From ZC4RG30 sp039917615 (lineage in GTDB: Bacteria > Pseudomonadota > Gammaproteobacteria > Steroidobacterales > Steroidobacteraceae): a stretch of 64,000 nucleotides of DNA. Below are positions 52,582-62,020 of this stretch, in pieces; positions within the stretch are counted from its first letter, which is position 1; every line of letters begins with the position of its first letter. Position numbers and translations under genes: made by a program. The stretch is from positions 1-64,000 of the forward strand of contig JBDSJD010000010.1 in assembly GCA_039917615.1 (NCBI GenBank). The letters are read 5' to 3'. The notes beneath the pieces are model-generated. The model did no database searches and was not told where the DNA came from. It saw only the letters and a list, made by a program, of their open reading frames with translations.

Positions 52582-53843
52582 GACACTGCTGCACCAAGTG
52601 GCGCTGGCCGCATGTCCGGGGCGAGCGTCTCGAAGAAAACCGGTTCGTTGCCACAGGCGCGGAACCGTCCCGCTGAACCGTTGAGCCCGCTCGCAGCGAC
52701 TCTCTCAAAACGAAACAGATCCTGCATCTGGATGCGGCCGCTTTCCGTGCCGGTAACTTCGGCTATGACCACGATGCGCCTGGCACCGCTGGGAAACCGG
52801 GCCTGCTGCACGATAAGGTTTACGGCGCTGGCAATCTGCTCGCGCACGGCAACCAGGGGTAGATCCATACCCGCCATCAATGTCATGACTTCCAGCCGCG
52901 ACAGAAGATCACGTGGCGAGTTCGCATGCGCGGTGGTAAGCGAACCGTCATGCCCCGTATTCATGGCCTGCAGCATGTCGAGCGTTTCACCGCCCCGGCA
53001 CTCGCCCACCACTATCCGGTCGGGCCGCATGCGCAGCGCATTGCGGACCAGATCGCGAATCGCAATCTGGCCACGCCCTTCAACGTTGCTGGGCCTGCAT
53101 TCCAGGGAAACCAGATTCTCATGCTGCAGCAACAGCTCAGCCGAGTCTTCAATCGTGACGATCCTTTCGCCGTCGGGTATCAGGGCCGATAGGCAGTTCA
53201 GCAGCGTGGTCTTGCCAGTTCCTGTGCCGCCAGAAACCACGATATTGCGACGAGCAAGCACGGCCGTTTGCAGGAATGCGGCCATGTCCTGTGAAAGCGT
53301 GCCGTTGGCAATCAGGCTCGCCATGTCGGGACGACGCTTGCCGAATTTCCGGATGGTGATGGAGGGTCCGCAAAGGGCCAGGGGTGGCACCACCACGTTA
53401 ACGCGCGAGCCATCTGCAAGGCGGGCATCGACCATCGGTGAGGACTCGTCCACCCGCCTCCCGGTTTTCTGCAGGAGCCGCTCAATCACTCCTTGCAATG
53501 CTGCGCCGCTAGAAAAATGCAGACTTGTACGTGCAAGCCTGCCTGCGCGCTCCACGAATATGGCGTGCGGACCGTTCACCATGATTTCGGAAATCGAGTC
53601 GTCTTGCAGCAGGTCTTGCAGCACTCCCAGACCTACCACTTCCTGAAGAAGAGACTTCTCAAGCGCAGCACGCTCCGCCGGAGTGCCGGCATGGCGTTGG
53701 TCAAGAATGTCACGCAAGTGTCGTTGCGCCAGCCGCCACAGGGCATCGTCACTCATTCCATTCACGTCAGTGCGACGCAGATCCAGTCGATGCAGCAGCT
53801 CCGCGTGCATCGCGCGCAGGTCTTCTCCCTCGAGGCTGCTCAT
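52575..53843 (-). CDS. tadA: Tad pilus secretion ATPase TadA/CpaF
   Basis: The 422-residue hexameric ATPase has Walker A GGTGTGKTT (205-213), the Walker B region RPDRIVVGECRGGE and the aspartate/histidine boxes IEDSAEL and GHDGSLTTAHA. It powers Flp pilus extension and retraction. Confidence 0.95.
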   Translation of the reverse strand: MSSLEGEDLRAMHAELLHRLDLRRTDVNGMSDDALWRLAQRHLRDILDQRHAGTPAERAALEKSLLQEVVGLGVLQDLLQDDSISEIMVNGPHAIFVERAGRLARTSLHFSSGAALQGVIERLLQKTGRRVDESSPMVDARLADGSRVNVVVPPLALCGPSITIRKFGKRRPDMASLIANGTLSQDMAAFLQTAVLARRNIVVSGGTGTGKTTLLNCLSALIPDGERIVTIEDSAELLLQHENLVSLECRPSNVEGRGQIAIRDLVRNALRMRPDRIVVGECRGGETLDMLQAMNTGHDGSLTTAHANSPRDLLSRLEVMTLMAGMDLPLVAVREQIASAVNLIVQQARFPSGARRIVVIAEVTGTESGRIQMQDLFRFERVAASGLNGSAGRFRACGNEPVFFETLAPDMRPAPLGAAVSC

Positions 53844-55057
53844 GGTTGCCGCCCGGATTCATCCAGGTCACGTGCCCGGTCCAGCAGTGCGTGTTGATCT
53901 GTGGATGCAGCAGATTCAAGCCGCACGCCTGCATCGAAGCTGCGCGGGGTGATCAGCACCACCAGCTCGGTTTCCCGGTCAAGCCGTCGTGAAGTGCGGA
54001 ACAGCGCGCCAATCCCTGGAATCGACGCTAGTCCCGGTATGCCACTGCGGTCGCGACTGCGTTCTCGCGACACAAGGCCAGCGATCGCAATTGTCTCCCC
54101 AGCCTGGGCGTTGAATGCGGTGCTGGCTCGCCGCTTCACGAACCCCGGGAAGTCACCAACACGCACGGACGCATCCATCTGGCTCATTTCAATATCGATG
54201 TCGGCATAGATGGCGCCACTTCGATCAGCGCGCGGGCGGATCTCGAGAATCACGCCGTATTCCTTGTATTGCACATCGGTGGATCCGAGACCGTCGGTGA
54301 TGGGTATCGGGATCTCTCCGCCAGAAACGAAACGCGCCATGCCGCCGCTGCGACAACTCAACGTGGGCTCGGCCACGGTATAAGCCAGGCCTCGCTGCTG
54401 CAGCAGTTCGAGGCGGGATTGCAGCAAGGTGGCAATCGCGACATGCGCTCCCGGCGCGCCTGCTGCACCGCCGGCCGCGACCGACACTGCAGGACCCGCG
54501 GCGTCGGAGTCCCAGCGCAGGCCGAGTTGCCGCAGCTGATCGCGCCGCACTTCTATGAGGCGCACCTGCATCTGCACCATGGACTCCCAGCCGGACCTGC
54601 CTACGAAGTTCAGCACCTGACCGGGAAACAGCGCCGCAACCTCGGCTGCGCGCGCCAGATCATCGGCGCTGGCGCGTGCGCCTTCGAGCAGCACGTAGCC
54701 ACCGCTGATGCGCGCACCCACGTTCTCCACTCCGGACAGCAGGCCCCGTATCTGCGCGAGCCGAGCAGCAAGATCCTGCTCAGTGACGGTTACCTGCAAG
54801 ACGTGCCTTGAACCGTCGCGCAGCCAGAGTTGAGCTGTGGTTCGCCCTGCGGCTTCGCCGAAGAGAAGCAGTTGCCCCCGTTCTGGCACTGCGATGGATA
54901 CCACCTTGCCGCTGCCCAGTGCCGCCCGCCGCAGATCTGCGACTAGCAGTAGCGATTCACCTACAGAGAGCGAAACTTCATCCGGCAACGCCACATCTGC
55001 GGAGTAGGTACTAAAAGGCAACGTGAGTAGAGCCAGTGCGACCAGCAACAGCTTCAT
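53840..55057 (-). CDS. cpaC: Tad secretin RcpA/CpaC
   Basis: The 405-residue protein has a signal peptide, a BON-like region (about 80-130) and the secretin core (GGEIPIPITDG, YGVILEIRP, FVKRRASTAFNAQAGETIAIAG), ending LVVLITPRS. It forms the outer-membrane channel. The start is set at 55057, with AGGAG six bases upstream. Confidence 0.93.
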   Translation of the reverse strand: MKLLLVALALLTLPFSTYSADVALPDEVSLSVGESLLLVADLRRAALGSGKVVSIAVPERGQLLLFGEAAGRTTAQLWLRDGSRHVLQVTVTEQDLAARLAQIRGLLSGVENVGARISGGYVLLEGARASADDLARAAEVAALFPGQVLNFVGRSGWESMVQMQVRLIEVRRDQLRQLGLRWDSDAAGPAVSVAAGGAAGAPGAHVAIATLLQSRLELLQQRGLAYTVAEPTLSCRSGGMARFVSGGEIPIPITDGLGSTDVQYKEYGVILEIRPRADRSGAIYADIDIEMSQMDASVRVGDFPGFVKRRASTAFNAQAGETIAIAGLVSRERSRDRSGIPGLASIPGIGALFRTSRRLDRETELVVLITPRSFDAGVRLESAASTDQHALLDRARDLDESGRQP

Positions 55058-55947
55058 GATGGATCTCCTGACGCAGCAAGCCGTCCCTGCCCGACTGCCA
55101 GCCACGACTGCTCAGGAGTCAGGCCGCCGCTGCCGCCAATCAGCACTTCGACCCTGGAGTCACCGGGCACGTTGCGGCTGCGCGAGGGGCGGACCAGAAG
55201 TTCGCGACTGCTGCGCGGCTCCGAAGAAATCTGGCTGGTGTCCGTAGAGGCCCTCAGCACCACCGAAAGGCTTCCCGACTGCTGGGCCAGCACGACGCGC
55301 ACTGCGTCGGTTGCCGAAAGACCCAGTGTGATGGTGCCAAAATTCCGTTCTGGCACCCGGGAATCAGCATCTGCGTCATCACCGAGCAGCGCTGCGCCAG
55401 TGGCCAGCACTTCAACATGCTGAAGCAGAGGTGCGAGGACCGCGTCACCGCCACTGCTTCGGGAGTAGTACAGATCCACCCAGTCGCCTGGCGCCAGGTT
55501 ACCGGCCTGCGAGTTCGCCTGATCCACAGCAATGGTCAATGCCCGCCGTTCACCTGCCAGAACCATTGATAGTCGCTGTGGCGGGCTGCCGGTATGAAGA
55601 GCCGCCTGAACCACCGGCGTGCCACGGCGGATCTGGATTGCAGTCCGCGCCCCGATCAATTCTCCAGCACGCTCAACTGGCACGGCGTCTTCGGGCAGGA
55701 ACTCCTTGGGCATCTTGCGCACTGCCAGGCGTGTGGCATCCAGCGGCTCTCCCCTCGGCAGGTCCGCCGCCGCAACTACCACTGCTTTCGCTTCATAGCG
55801 CTCGCGCAGGGTGGCCTCGGTGGCGGCCGCCTTTGCCCCGAGAAACCGCCCCGATAACACGGCGCCAGTGATCCCTGCAAGGATCGCCACCATCAGCAGC
55901 ACTGCGTCCGCACGCACCTTCCACCGCCACCAGTTCCTGTAGTTCAC
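55054..55947 (-). CDS. cpaB: Tad assembly protein CpaB/RcpC
   Basis: The 297-residue periplasmic protein has one N-terminal helix (VLLMVAILAGITGAVLS), the SAF domain (VVVAAADLPRGEPLDATRLA) and the CpaB region (LTIAVDQANSQAGNLAPGDWVDLYY, read at 136-160). It helps assemble the secretin. Confidence 0.92.
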   Translation of the reverse strand: MNYRNWWRWKVRADAVLLMVAILAGITGAVLSGRFLGAKAAATEATLRERYEAKAVVVAAADLPRGEPLDATRLAVRKMPKEFLPEDAVPVERAGELIGARTAIQIRRGTPVVQAALHTGSPPQRLSMVLAGERRALTIAVDQANSQAGNLAPGDWVDLYYSRSSGGDAVLAPLLQHVEVLATGAALLGDDADADSRVPERNFGTITLGLSATDAVRVVLAQQSGSLSVVLRASTDTSQISSEPRSSRELLVRPSRSRNVPGDSRVEVLIGGSGGLTPEQSWLAVGQGRLAASGDPS

Positions 55948-55963
55948 GATTGCTTCTTCCTGT

Positions 55964-56128
55964 TTACAAGATGGAAATCAGATACGAACGGGCCCGAAAA
56001 CACTCCATGAGCGCATGCAGCAACAACGTGGTGACCGAGCGCCCCTGCAAGTACGGGAAGAACAGGGCAAACGCCAGAGCGGCACTGACCAGCATGAATT
56101 CGACCAGCGCCTGACCACCCGGCCGCAT
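55964..56128 (-). CDS. Short pilin-like (TadE-type) protein
   Basis: A 54-residue frame starts MRPGGQALVEFMLVSAALAF, which has the glutamate-containing hydrophobic start of Tad minor pilins but only a short tail. It lies 14-16 bases from its neighbours and reads with the operon. It may be a small minor pilin. No other motif is visible. Confidence 0.55.
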   Translation of the reverse strand: MRPGGQALVEFMLVSAALAFALFFPYLQGRSVTTLLLHALMECFRARSYLISIL

Positions 56129-56142
56129 GCTTGAGCAGCGCC

Positions 56143-56799
56143 TCACCGCGAGCGCTCCACCCGCAGCCACGACAACGACGTTGCACTGTCGCCATCGTGG
56201 ACGGCCAGGGACAGCAGGCCTTCGGCCCCAGGCCGCTCTAGCAGCAAGCTTCGATCTGCAGTTGTGAGCAGACGCCAGCCCTGTTTGGTGACTGAGCGCT
56301 GCAATTGCCGTGACAATTCCTGTATCGGTAAAGTGCAGCGGGCACTGCGCTGCAGGTAGCGATGCTGCTCGCTTTGTCCGCTAACGCCACGGCCCCACAT
56401 GCAACCTGCCGGCAATGTAAGGCCGGCATCTGGTGCCGACTGTATCGGGCCTCCGGCGTCAAGCGAGGACCACAGGAGCTCGGGTCCTTCCGGACCGGTG
56501 CGCGATTGAATAACCTCCGACCTTGCGCCGACCATGCGGCTGCGTAGCGTCCAGAGGCCTTGCTCAAGGATCCTCACTTCGCTGCCCTGGCTCCGCCACA
56601 GCGATTCAATGCGCCGCGCGAACTCAGGCACACCCGCGCCCGTTACGCGATGCATCGACATAGGAACTCCATCAACCACTACGGGCTCGGCGATTCGATC
56701 GATGTTCACTGCAAGTCCCGCAGACAGATGGGCCTCGAAGCCCAGCGATGCCGGGGTCGAAAGGACCGACACGAGAACAACCAGCCAGCTGAATTTCAT
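56143..56799 (-). CDS. Secreted hypothetical protein of the Tad operon
   Basis: The 218-residue protein has a signal peptide (MKFSWLVVLVSVLSTPASLG) and a body without family motifs; two cysteines (GCMWGRG, ARCTLPIQ) could form a disulfide. It overlaps the upstream TadE-like gene by four bases, which argues for a role in pilus assembly. Not recognised. Confidence 0.6.
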   Translation of the reverse strand: MKFSWLVVLVSVLSTPASLGFEAHLSAGLAVNIDRIAEPVVVDGVPMSMHRVTGAGVPEFARRIESLWRSQGSEVRILEQGLWTLRSRMVGARSEVIQSRTGPEGPELLWSSLDAGGPIQSAPDAGLTLPAGCMWGRGVSGQSEQHRYLQRSARCTLPIQELSRQLQRSVTKQGWRLLTTADRSLLLERPGAEGLLSLAVHDGDSATSLSWLRVERSR

Positions 56800-57524
56800 G
56801 GGCAGCGTCCAGGTAACGGTGTGCGTCCAACGCCCAGTCGGTCTTCCGGAACCCGGTCTGCCTCGATCATGCCGAGACACAGTCGGGACAATGACGGTTC
56901 AATCAGGGACAGCGGCGCCAGCAGTGGTCGCCAAAGCGCCTGCATGCCGGACAACGCAGTTGTGGGAACCAGACCGGCAGTCCTGTTGCGTACATGACTT
57001 GCACCTGCTGCATTCCAGGCATCGGTCATGAGTGCAAACGGTTGCCGCAGCTGCAGCGAAATTTCGTTGAAGGGCGCCGGCAGGTAAGGCTGGGGCGCGA
57101 TGTTCACGTTGACGGAGCCTTCCAGCAACCCGTTTGTCGAGAGATCGAATTCGCCGCCGAAGAACCCGCCGACCACCCGCAGTGGTGTGACCATTGCCTG
57201 GGCCGCGCCATGTGCCAGACCCGGTGCGGGTTGGATTGACGCCTGGACAGTGATGTCGGATGGACGCACAGTTCTGTTTCGGCCAACTGCATCGATCAGG
57301 CCAGGATCGTCCATCTGGAACTCGGCGACCTGACGCAGCACTTCAGCGCGATCAGCGCGCGCTCCACTCCACGCAACCTGGAACGCCCCCTGTCGCGCTG
57401 CAAATGTATTGCGCCGCTGTAGTTCCTGATAGCCCGCTATGGTTATGGAACCCAGCAGAAGCAGGCCCATGGCTGCAGTGCCAGCAGCAAACTCGGTCAT
57501 GCTCTGGCCCCGTTGCAGCTTCAC
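56796..57524 (-). CDS. TadE-like minor pilin with long C-terminal domain
   Basis: The 242-residue protein starts MKLQRGQSMTEFAAGTAAMG, a TadE-type prepilin start, followed by a soluble part of about 200 residues. It is the second such protein of the operon. Four-base overlaps on both sides. Confidence 0.75.
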   Translation of the reverse strand: MKLQRGQSMTEFAAGTAAMGLLLLGSITIAGYQELQRRNTFAARQGAFQVAWSGARADRAEVLRQVAEFQMDDPGLIDAVGRNRTVRPSDITVQASIQPAPGLAHGAAQAMVTPLRVVGGFFGGEFDLSTNGLLEGSVNVNIAPQPYLPAPFNEISLQLRQPFALMTDAWNAAGASHVRNRTAGLVPTTALSGMQALWRPLLAPLSLIEPSLSRLCLGMIEADRVPEDRLGVGRTPLPGRCP

Positions 57525-58840
57525 GGCAGAACTCCGAATGGATCGACTCCAATACCGTTGGTAACTGCAGCCAGGCTCCGTTCTGCCGCCGATGTGGCAG
57601 TCAAACGGGCCTGCCAGTAAGGGTTGAAGAGACTGGGATATTCATCGCGTCCATCGCTGCGCGCTGCTGGACGCTGGAAATAGATCTCCGCCGACCCCAG
57701 TGCATGCAGCGAGTCGCCGGGCAGCTGCGGCGCAACGCTTTCGGTGCCTCCGTCATGGGTCGCCAAGCCTGCGGGCATCAGCAGCCGGTCTGCGGTGGCA
57801 ATCGCAGTAGAAGGCAAATCAAGGGCGACCGAATAGGTCAGTGTGCGGGGCCCTGGTTTGCCCGGAGTCACCACATCACGGATCTCTGGAATTCCCTGGT
57901 ATCGCTCTGCAAGCCGATTGCCACGCGTGGCCAGACGTGAGGCCCGCGGATTGCGAGTCAGGCTGCCGCCATGTTCGCCGCGCTGATTCACCGGCCGCCG
58001 GCGTTGTTCAGCCGCACCCCATCCCAATGGGGTCTCTACATGCGTAAACAGCAGGTTCAGATGCAGCGACAGAGTGTCCATCGCGCGCCAGCTGTATTCG
58101 CCCAGCAGATCGGTGCCGCCGCGACGCGGCATGCTCAACAGCGGCACTGTGATGGGCAGATCGCTACGCCGAGAGCGTGTGAACCCATCGCGTGAATCCA
58201 TGAGGAGCTTGGAAAAGCGTTGTAAATCGCCGCCACCGCGTTGATATCTGGCAGTGAACCGGTGTTGCCAGATTTCCCCGTTCTGCGCCTGCAGCACCCG
58301 CGTGGCACTGGAAACCTGCGCTCGCGGCTCATTGGCGGTACTGACCTGCTGCACGAGATCGGCAGCTGCAAGCAAGGCCTGTTGATGGGCGACTGCCTGC
58401 GCGGTGGCGAGGACCTGCGTGTTCCACGCACTGAGCGCGGCTTCGACGGCAGGCAATGCCCGTTGCACGCCATTGTTGATGGCACCCCAGCCCTGTGCCA
58501 AAGCCCGCATCGGGCCGGCGAGCGGTGGGATATAACGGGTGATGCGATCAGCATTGGTGGTGAGCCGGTCGACGTATTGCGACCATGAACGCAGGCTCAC
58601 CAGTTGGGCAGTTGCCACTTCGTTGGCAACCATGGCGCGGTTGAGATACGCCTGAAAGTTCAGGCTGCGGGCTTCCCAAAGCGCGGCGCTGTATGCGGCA
58701 GCGTCGGCCGCATTCGTGAGCCTGATTTTGTCGTTGACCACCTGGCCAACGCTGAAAACCAGAATGAACCCGCCAGTCAGACAGGCCATGAATGCCAGCA
58801 TGACCACCAGCGCCTGCCCCGAATGCGGCCGACGGTACAT
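57521..58840 (-). CDS. TadG-like pilus-associated protein
   Basis: The protein of about 439 residues has one N-terminal helix (ALVVMLAFMACLTGGFILVFS), then the TadG-like RLTNAADAAAYSAALW and a long exposed part rich in Arg and Ala. TadG-type proteins are large minor pilins or adhesins. The start shares one base with the flp stop (a GTG three bases earlier is also possible). Confidence 0.8.
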   Translation of the reverse strand: MYRRPHSGQALVVMLAFMACLTGGFILVFSVGQVVNDKIRLTNAADAAAYSAALWEARSLNFQAYLNRAMVANEVATAQLVSLRSWSQYVDRLTTNADRITRYIPPLAGPMRALAQGWGAINNGVQRALPAVEAALSAWNTQVLATAQAVAHQQALLAAADLVQQVSTANEPRAQVSSATRVLQAQNGEIWQHRFTARYQRGGGDLQRFSKLLMDSRDGFTRSRRSDLPITVPLLSMPRRGGTDLLGEYSWRAMDTLSLHLNLLFTHVETPLGWGAAEQRRRPVNQRGEHGGSLTRNPRASRLATRGNRLAERYQGIPEIRDVVTPGKPGPRTLTYSVALDLPSTAIATADRLLMPAGLATHDGGTESVAPQLPGDSLHALGSAEIYFQRPAARSDGRDEYPSLFNPYWQARLTATSAAERSLAAVTNGIGVDPFGVLP

Positions 58841-59094
58841 CACTGCGCCTGATCGAAGTTGTTGAGCTTCACACCGCGTTGTGCCTGGGTCGTGGCATCT
58901 TCGCCGCCGTCGTTGGCCTCGGCCCTTGCGTCACTCGCTGACTTGCCCGCCAGCGCCTGTGCCGTGACAGCCATCTGTCCCCGCAAAGTCTTGCCAAAGG
59001 CCGTGTACACGCCGATGGCCGCAATGGCGACCAGCGCCACGACGATGATGTATTCGGTCATTCCCTGGCCGCGTTGTTTGTGGTTCGTTTTCAT
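58840..59094 (-). CDS. flp: Flp-type major pilin
   Basis: The 84-residue prepilin reads MKTNHKQRGQGMTEYIIVVA; cleavage between the glycine and QGMTEY would leave glutamate and tyrosine at positions 5 and 6, the Flp rule. A basic leader and a hydrophobic helix follow. GGAGAG lies upstream of ATG 59094. It is the first gene of the Tad operon. Confidence 0.92.
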   Translation of the reverse strand: MKTNHKQRGQGMTEYIIVVALVAIAAIGVYTAFGKTLRGQMAVTAQALAGKSASDARAEANDGGEDATTQAQRGVKLNNFDQAQ

Positions 59095-59261
59095 GAGCTC
59101 TCCTGTGAATTGGTGACAGCGCCATTGAAACCGCCGCGCAGGTCCGCATGTCGCCGTTAACTGGCGCGTTTGCGGGGATATGGGACAGGAGCCTCGGCGC
59201 CGCTCATTGCAATTGCTTAATCTGGCGCGATTGGCCGTCAATGCGGCTAACATGAGGTGCC

Positions 59262-61196
59262 GTGAACATTCACTTTCGTCTGCTCATCGCCTGCCTGTTT
59301 GGCCTGCTGCCGGTCGCGGTTCAGGCCGCAGCGCCTGTTTCGGTCGACCGCATCATCGTGAAATGGCGCAAGGCGGAATCGCCTGTGGCGCCGGCGTCCG
59401 TTGAGCGGGTGCAGGGTCTTGCAGGCCGGCTGGGTCAGAGGCTGATCCGCGGCAAGAGCATTGGCGGCAGCATGTCGGTGCTGCAGCTTGGCGATGCCCA
59501 GCAAGGTGCCACCCTGTCTGCCACGCTGCGTGCCCTTCGCGCCGATCCGGATGTGGAACTGGCCGAGCCGGACCAATGGGTGAAAATCCAGGCCTATACG
59601 CCTTCCGACCCACTTTACGCCGCCAACCAGTGGTACCTGCAAGGCACCGAGATTTCCGCCATCCGAGCCAATGCGGCCTGGGACATCACCAAGGGCGGCA
59701 ACTCCGCGGCCACCTCCACTGTAGTCGTCGCTGTGATCGATACCGGCGTGCGGCTCGATCACCCCGATCTCGCCGGCAAGCTGTTGCCGGGCTTCGACTT
59801 CGTATCGAGCACGGTCTTCTCCAATGATCATGACGGCTGGGATGCGGATCCTTCGGATCCCGGCGATTCCGTGACCTCCGAGGAAGCGGCCACCTCGGCA
59901 TTCGCCGCACGCGAATGTGAAGTGCGAGGCAGCAGCTGGCACGGCACGCGTGTCACCGGCCTCATTGCCGCCAATACCGACAATGGGCTTGGCATTGCCG
60001 GCACAGGTTTCAATATCCGCGTGGTGCCGGTGCGTGCGCTGGGCAAGTGCGGTGGCTTTGCATCGGAAGTGATTGCGGGAATGTACTGGGCTGCGGGTCT
60101 GTCGGTGCCGCCGCCACTGCTGCAATCCACCGACCTGACAGTGAATGCGAACCCCGCACAGGTCATCAACATGAGCCTGGGCAGCGATGATTCCTGCAGC
60201 GCTGCCTATGCCACGGCAGTCAGCGATATCACTGCGCATGGTGTGCTGCTGGTGGCATCGTCGGGCAACGACGGGGCCGCGGTGGGCAGCCCCGCCAGTT
60301 GCGCGGGAGCGCTGGCAGTGGCGGGCATCCGTCATGCCGGCACCAAGGTGGGCTACAGCAATCTTGGACCCGAAATCGCCGTCGCAGCACCCGCCGGCAA
60401 TTGCGTGAACACTGGTCTGAATCAGCCGTGCCTGTTTGCGCTGGCCACTACCACCAATTCCGGCACGCTGGGGCCAGTCAGCAACGTCTATTCGGACCGG
60501 GTGTTCCAGCCGACTTACGGCACCAGTTTTTCGTCGCCGCTGGTAGCCGGTACGGCAGGCCTCATGAAGGCCGTGAATCCCGCGTTGACGCCGGCTTTGC
60601 TCATCGCCCGCATCAAGGCGAGCGCGCGCGCCTTTCCAACTACAAGTGCCGATGCCGCTGTTCCACCGCCCGCCTGTGCCCTGCCATCGGTTACGCCGGT
60701 GCAGGCTGCCGAATGCATCTGCAACACCCAGGTTTGTGGCGCCGGCATGCTCAATGCCGACGGCGCGGTGCAGGCCGCACTGCGCCCGGCCGTCTTCGCG
60801 CAGGCAACGGGCGTTGTTGGCGCGGGTCGCCAGCTCACGCTGGATGGATCGCAGAGCGCCGCAGCCACCGGGCGGTCGATTGTCAGCTACTTGTGGACTG
60901 TGGTCGCAACCAGCGGCGGTGCGGCGTCTCCGACCATCATGTCGGCCAACCAGGCGCGGGCAACCGTGCTCTCACCCACGAATGGCAGCTACAGCGTGCA
61001 ACTGACGGTGACGGACAACCGCGGCAGCAGCGACTCGGCAATCGTTACCGTTACCGGGGTCGGTGGATCATCTACCTCGCCCCCGCCGGTGGTTGATTCA
61101 GGCGGCGGCGGCGAACTTTCAATTCTCACACTGTTGCTCGCGGCGATGCTGCTGGTTGTCCGGCACTCGCGTCGTTTCGCCTCCACGCCCCGTTAA
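59262..61196 (+). CDS. Secreted subtilisin-type serine protease with GlyGly-CTERM-like tail
   Basis: The 644-residue protein has a signal peptide, an inhibitor-like propeptide (to about 105) and an S8 catalytic domain with D160 (AVIDTGVRLDHPDL), H227 (SSWHGTRVTGLIA) and S422 (YGTSFSSPLVAG). A PKD/Ig-like domain lies at about 535-605. The end reads GGGGELSILTLLLAAMLLVV then basic residues, the GlyGly-CTERM pattern recognised by rhombosortase. It should be processed and exposed at the cell surface. Start is GTG 59262. Confidence 0.92.
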   Translation: MNIHFRLLIACLFGLLPVAVQAAAPVSVDRIIVKWRKAESPVAPASVERVQGLAGRLGQRLIRGKSIGGSMSVLQLGDAQQGATLSATLRALRADPDVELAEPDQWVKIQAYTPSDPLYAANQWYLQGTEISAIRANAAWDITKGGNSAATSTVVVAVIDTGVRLDHPDLAGKLLPGFDFVSSTVFSNDHDGWDADPSDPGDSVTSEEAATSAFAARECEVRGSSWHGTRVTGLIAANTDNGLGIAGTGFNIRVVPVRALGKCGGFASEVIAGMYWAAGLSVPPPLLQSTDLTVNANPAQVINMSLGSDDSCSAAYATAVSDITAHGVLLVASSGNDGAAVGSPASCAGALAVAGIRHAGTKVGYSNLGPEIAVAAPAGNCVNTGLNQPCLFALATTTNSGTLGPVSNVYSDRVFQPTYGTSFSSPLVAGTAGLMKAVNPALTPALLIARIKASARAFPTTSADAAVPPPACALPSVTPVQAAECICNTQVCGAGMLNADGAVQAALRPAVFAQATGVVGAGRQLTLDGSQSAAATGRSIVSYLWTVVATSGGAASPTIMSANQARATVLSPTNGSYSVQLTVTDNRGSSDSAIVTVTGVGGSSTSPPPVVDSGGGGELSILTLLLAAMLLVVRHSRRFASTPR

Positions 61197-61214
61197 CCCG
61201 GAGTCTCATTATCC

Positions 61215-62015
61215 ATGGATCTGTGGCAGGCCCTCATTCTCGGGCTGGTTGAAGGCATTACTGAATACCTGCCGGTGAGCTCCACCGGGCATCTGCTGAT
61301 TGCGCAGCGATTATTGGGCATCGGCGCAAGCGACGCCGCAAATGGCTATGTAATCGCCATCCAGGCCGGCGCTATCGTCGCGGTGCTGGGCACCTACCGG
61401 CAGCGCGTGGGCACGATGTTGCAGGGCGTGGCAGGGCGCAACAGCGCCGGGTTTGCGCTTTCGATGTGCATCATCGCCGCCTTTCTGCCTGCTGCAGTCT
61501 TCGGCGCGCTGTTCGATGATGCCATCGAGGAGTATCTGTTCGGGGTGAAGCCGGTGATCGCCGCGTGGATCGCCGGCGGTGTGCTGATTCTTGCGTTGTC
61601 CCGCTGGGTGCAGGCGCGTCGCAACGGCAAGGATCTATCAGAGCTGACCTGGCGCGCAGCGGTGTTGATTGGTTTCGCGCAATGTCTTGCGATGTGGCCT
61701 GGCACCAGCCGCAGCCTCGTCACTATTCTTGGTGGACTTGCCGTGGGTCTGTCCATGGCTGCGGCAGTGGAGTTCGCGTTCCTGCTCGGCGTGCTGACGC
61801 TGACAGCAGCCACCGCCTACACCGTGGTCAAATCAGGCGACGGCATGCTGACCGCCTATGGCTGGCCGGCGCTCTTGACCGGATTCCTCGCAGCGTGGAT
61901 CTCAGCCGCGCTGGCCGTGAAGTGGATGGTGGCCTGGCTGAACCGGCATGGCCTGACGCTATTTGCCTGGTGGCGCTTCGCGTCGGCCGCCCTCGCCGCC
62001 TGGCTGCTGCTGTAA
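61215..62015 (+). CDS. uppP: Undecaprenyl-diphosphatase UppP (BacA)
   Basis: The 266-residue membrane phosphatase has LVEGITEYLPVSSTGHLLI with the catalytic glutamates and the second motif PGTSRSLVTILGG. It recycles the lipid carrier of peptidoglycan synthesis and gives bacitracin tolerance when abundant. Confidence 0.96.
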   Translation: MDLWQALILGLVEGITEYLPVSSTGHLLIAQRLLGIGASDAANGYVIAIQAGAIVAVLGTYRQRVGTMLQGVAGRNSAGFALSMCIIAAFLPAAVFGALFDDAIEEYLFGVKPVIAAWIAGGVLILALSRWVQARRNGKDLSELTWRAAVLIGFAQCLAMWPGTSRSLVTILGGLAVGLSMAAAVEFAFLLGVLTLTAATAYTVVKSGDGMLTAYGWPALLTGFLAAWISAALAVKWMVAWLNRHGLTLFAWWRFASAALAAWLLL

Positions 62016-62020
62016 CGCGG

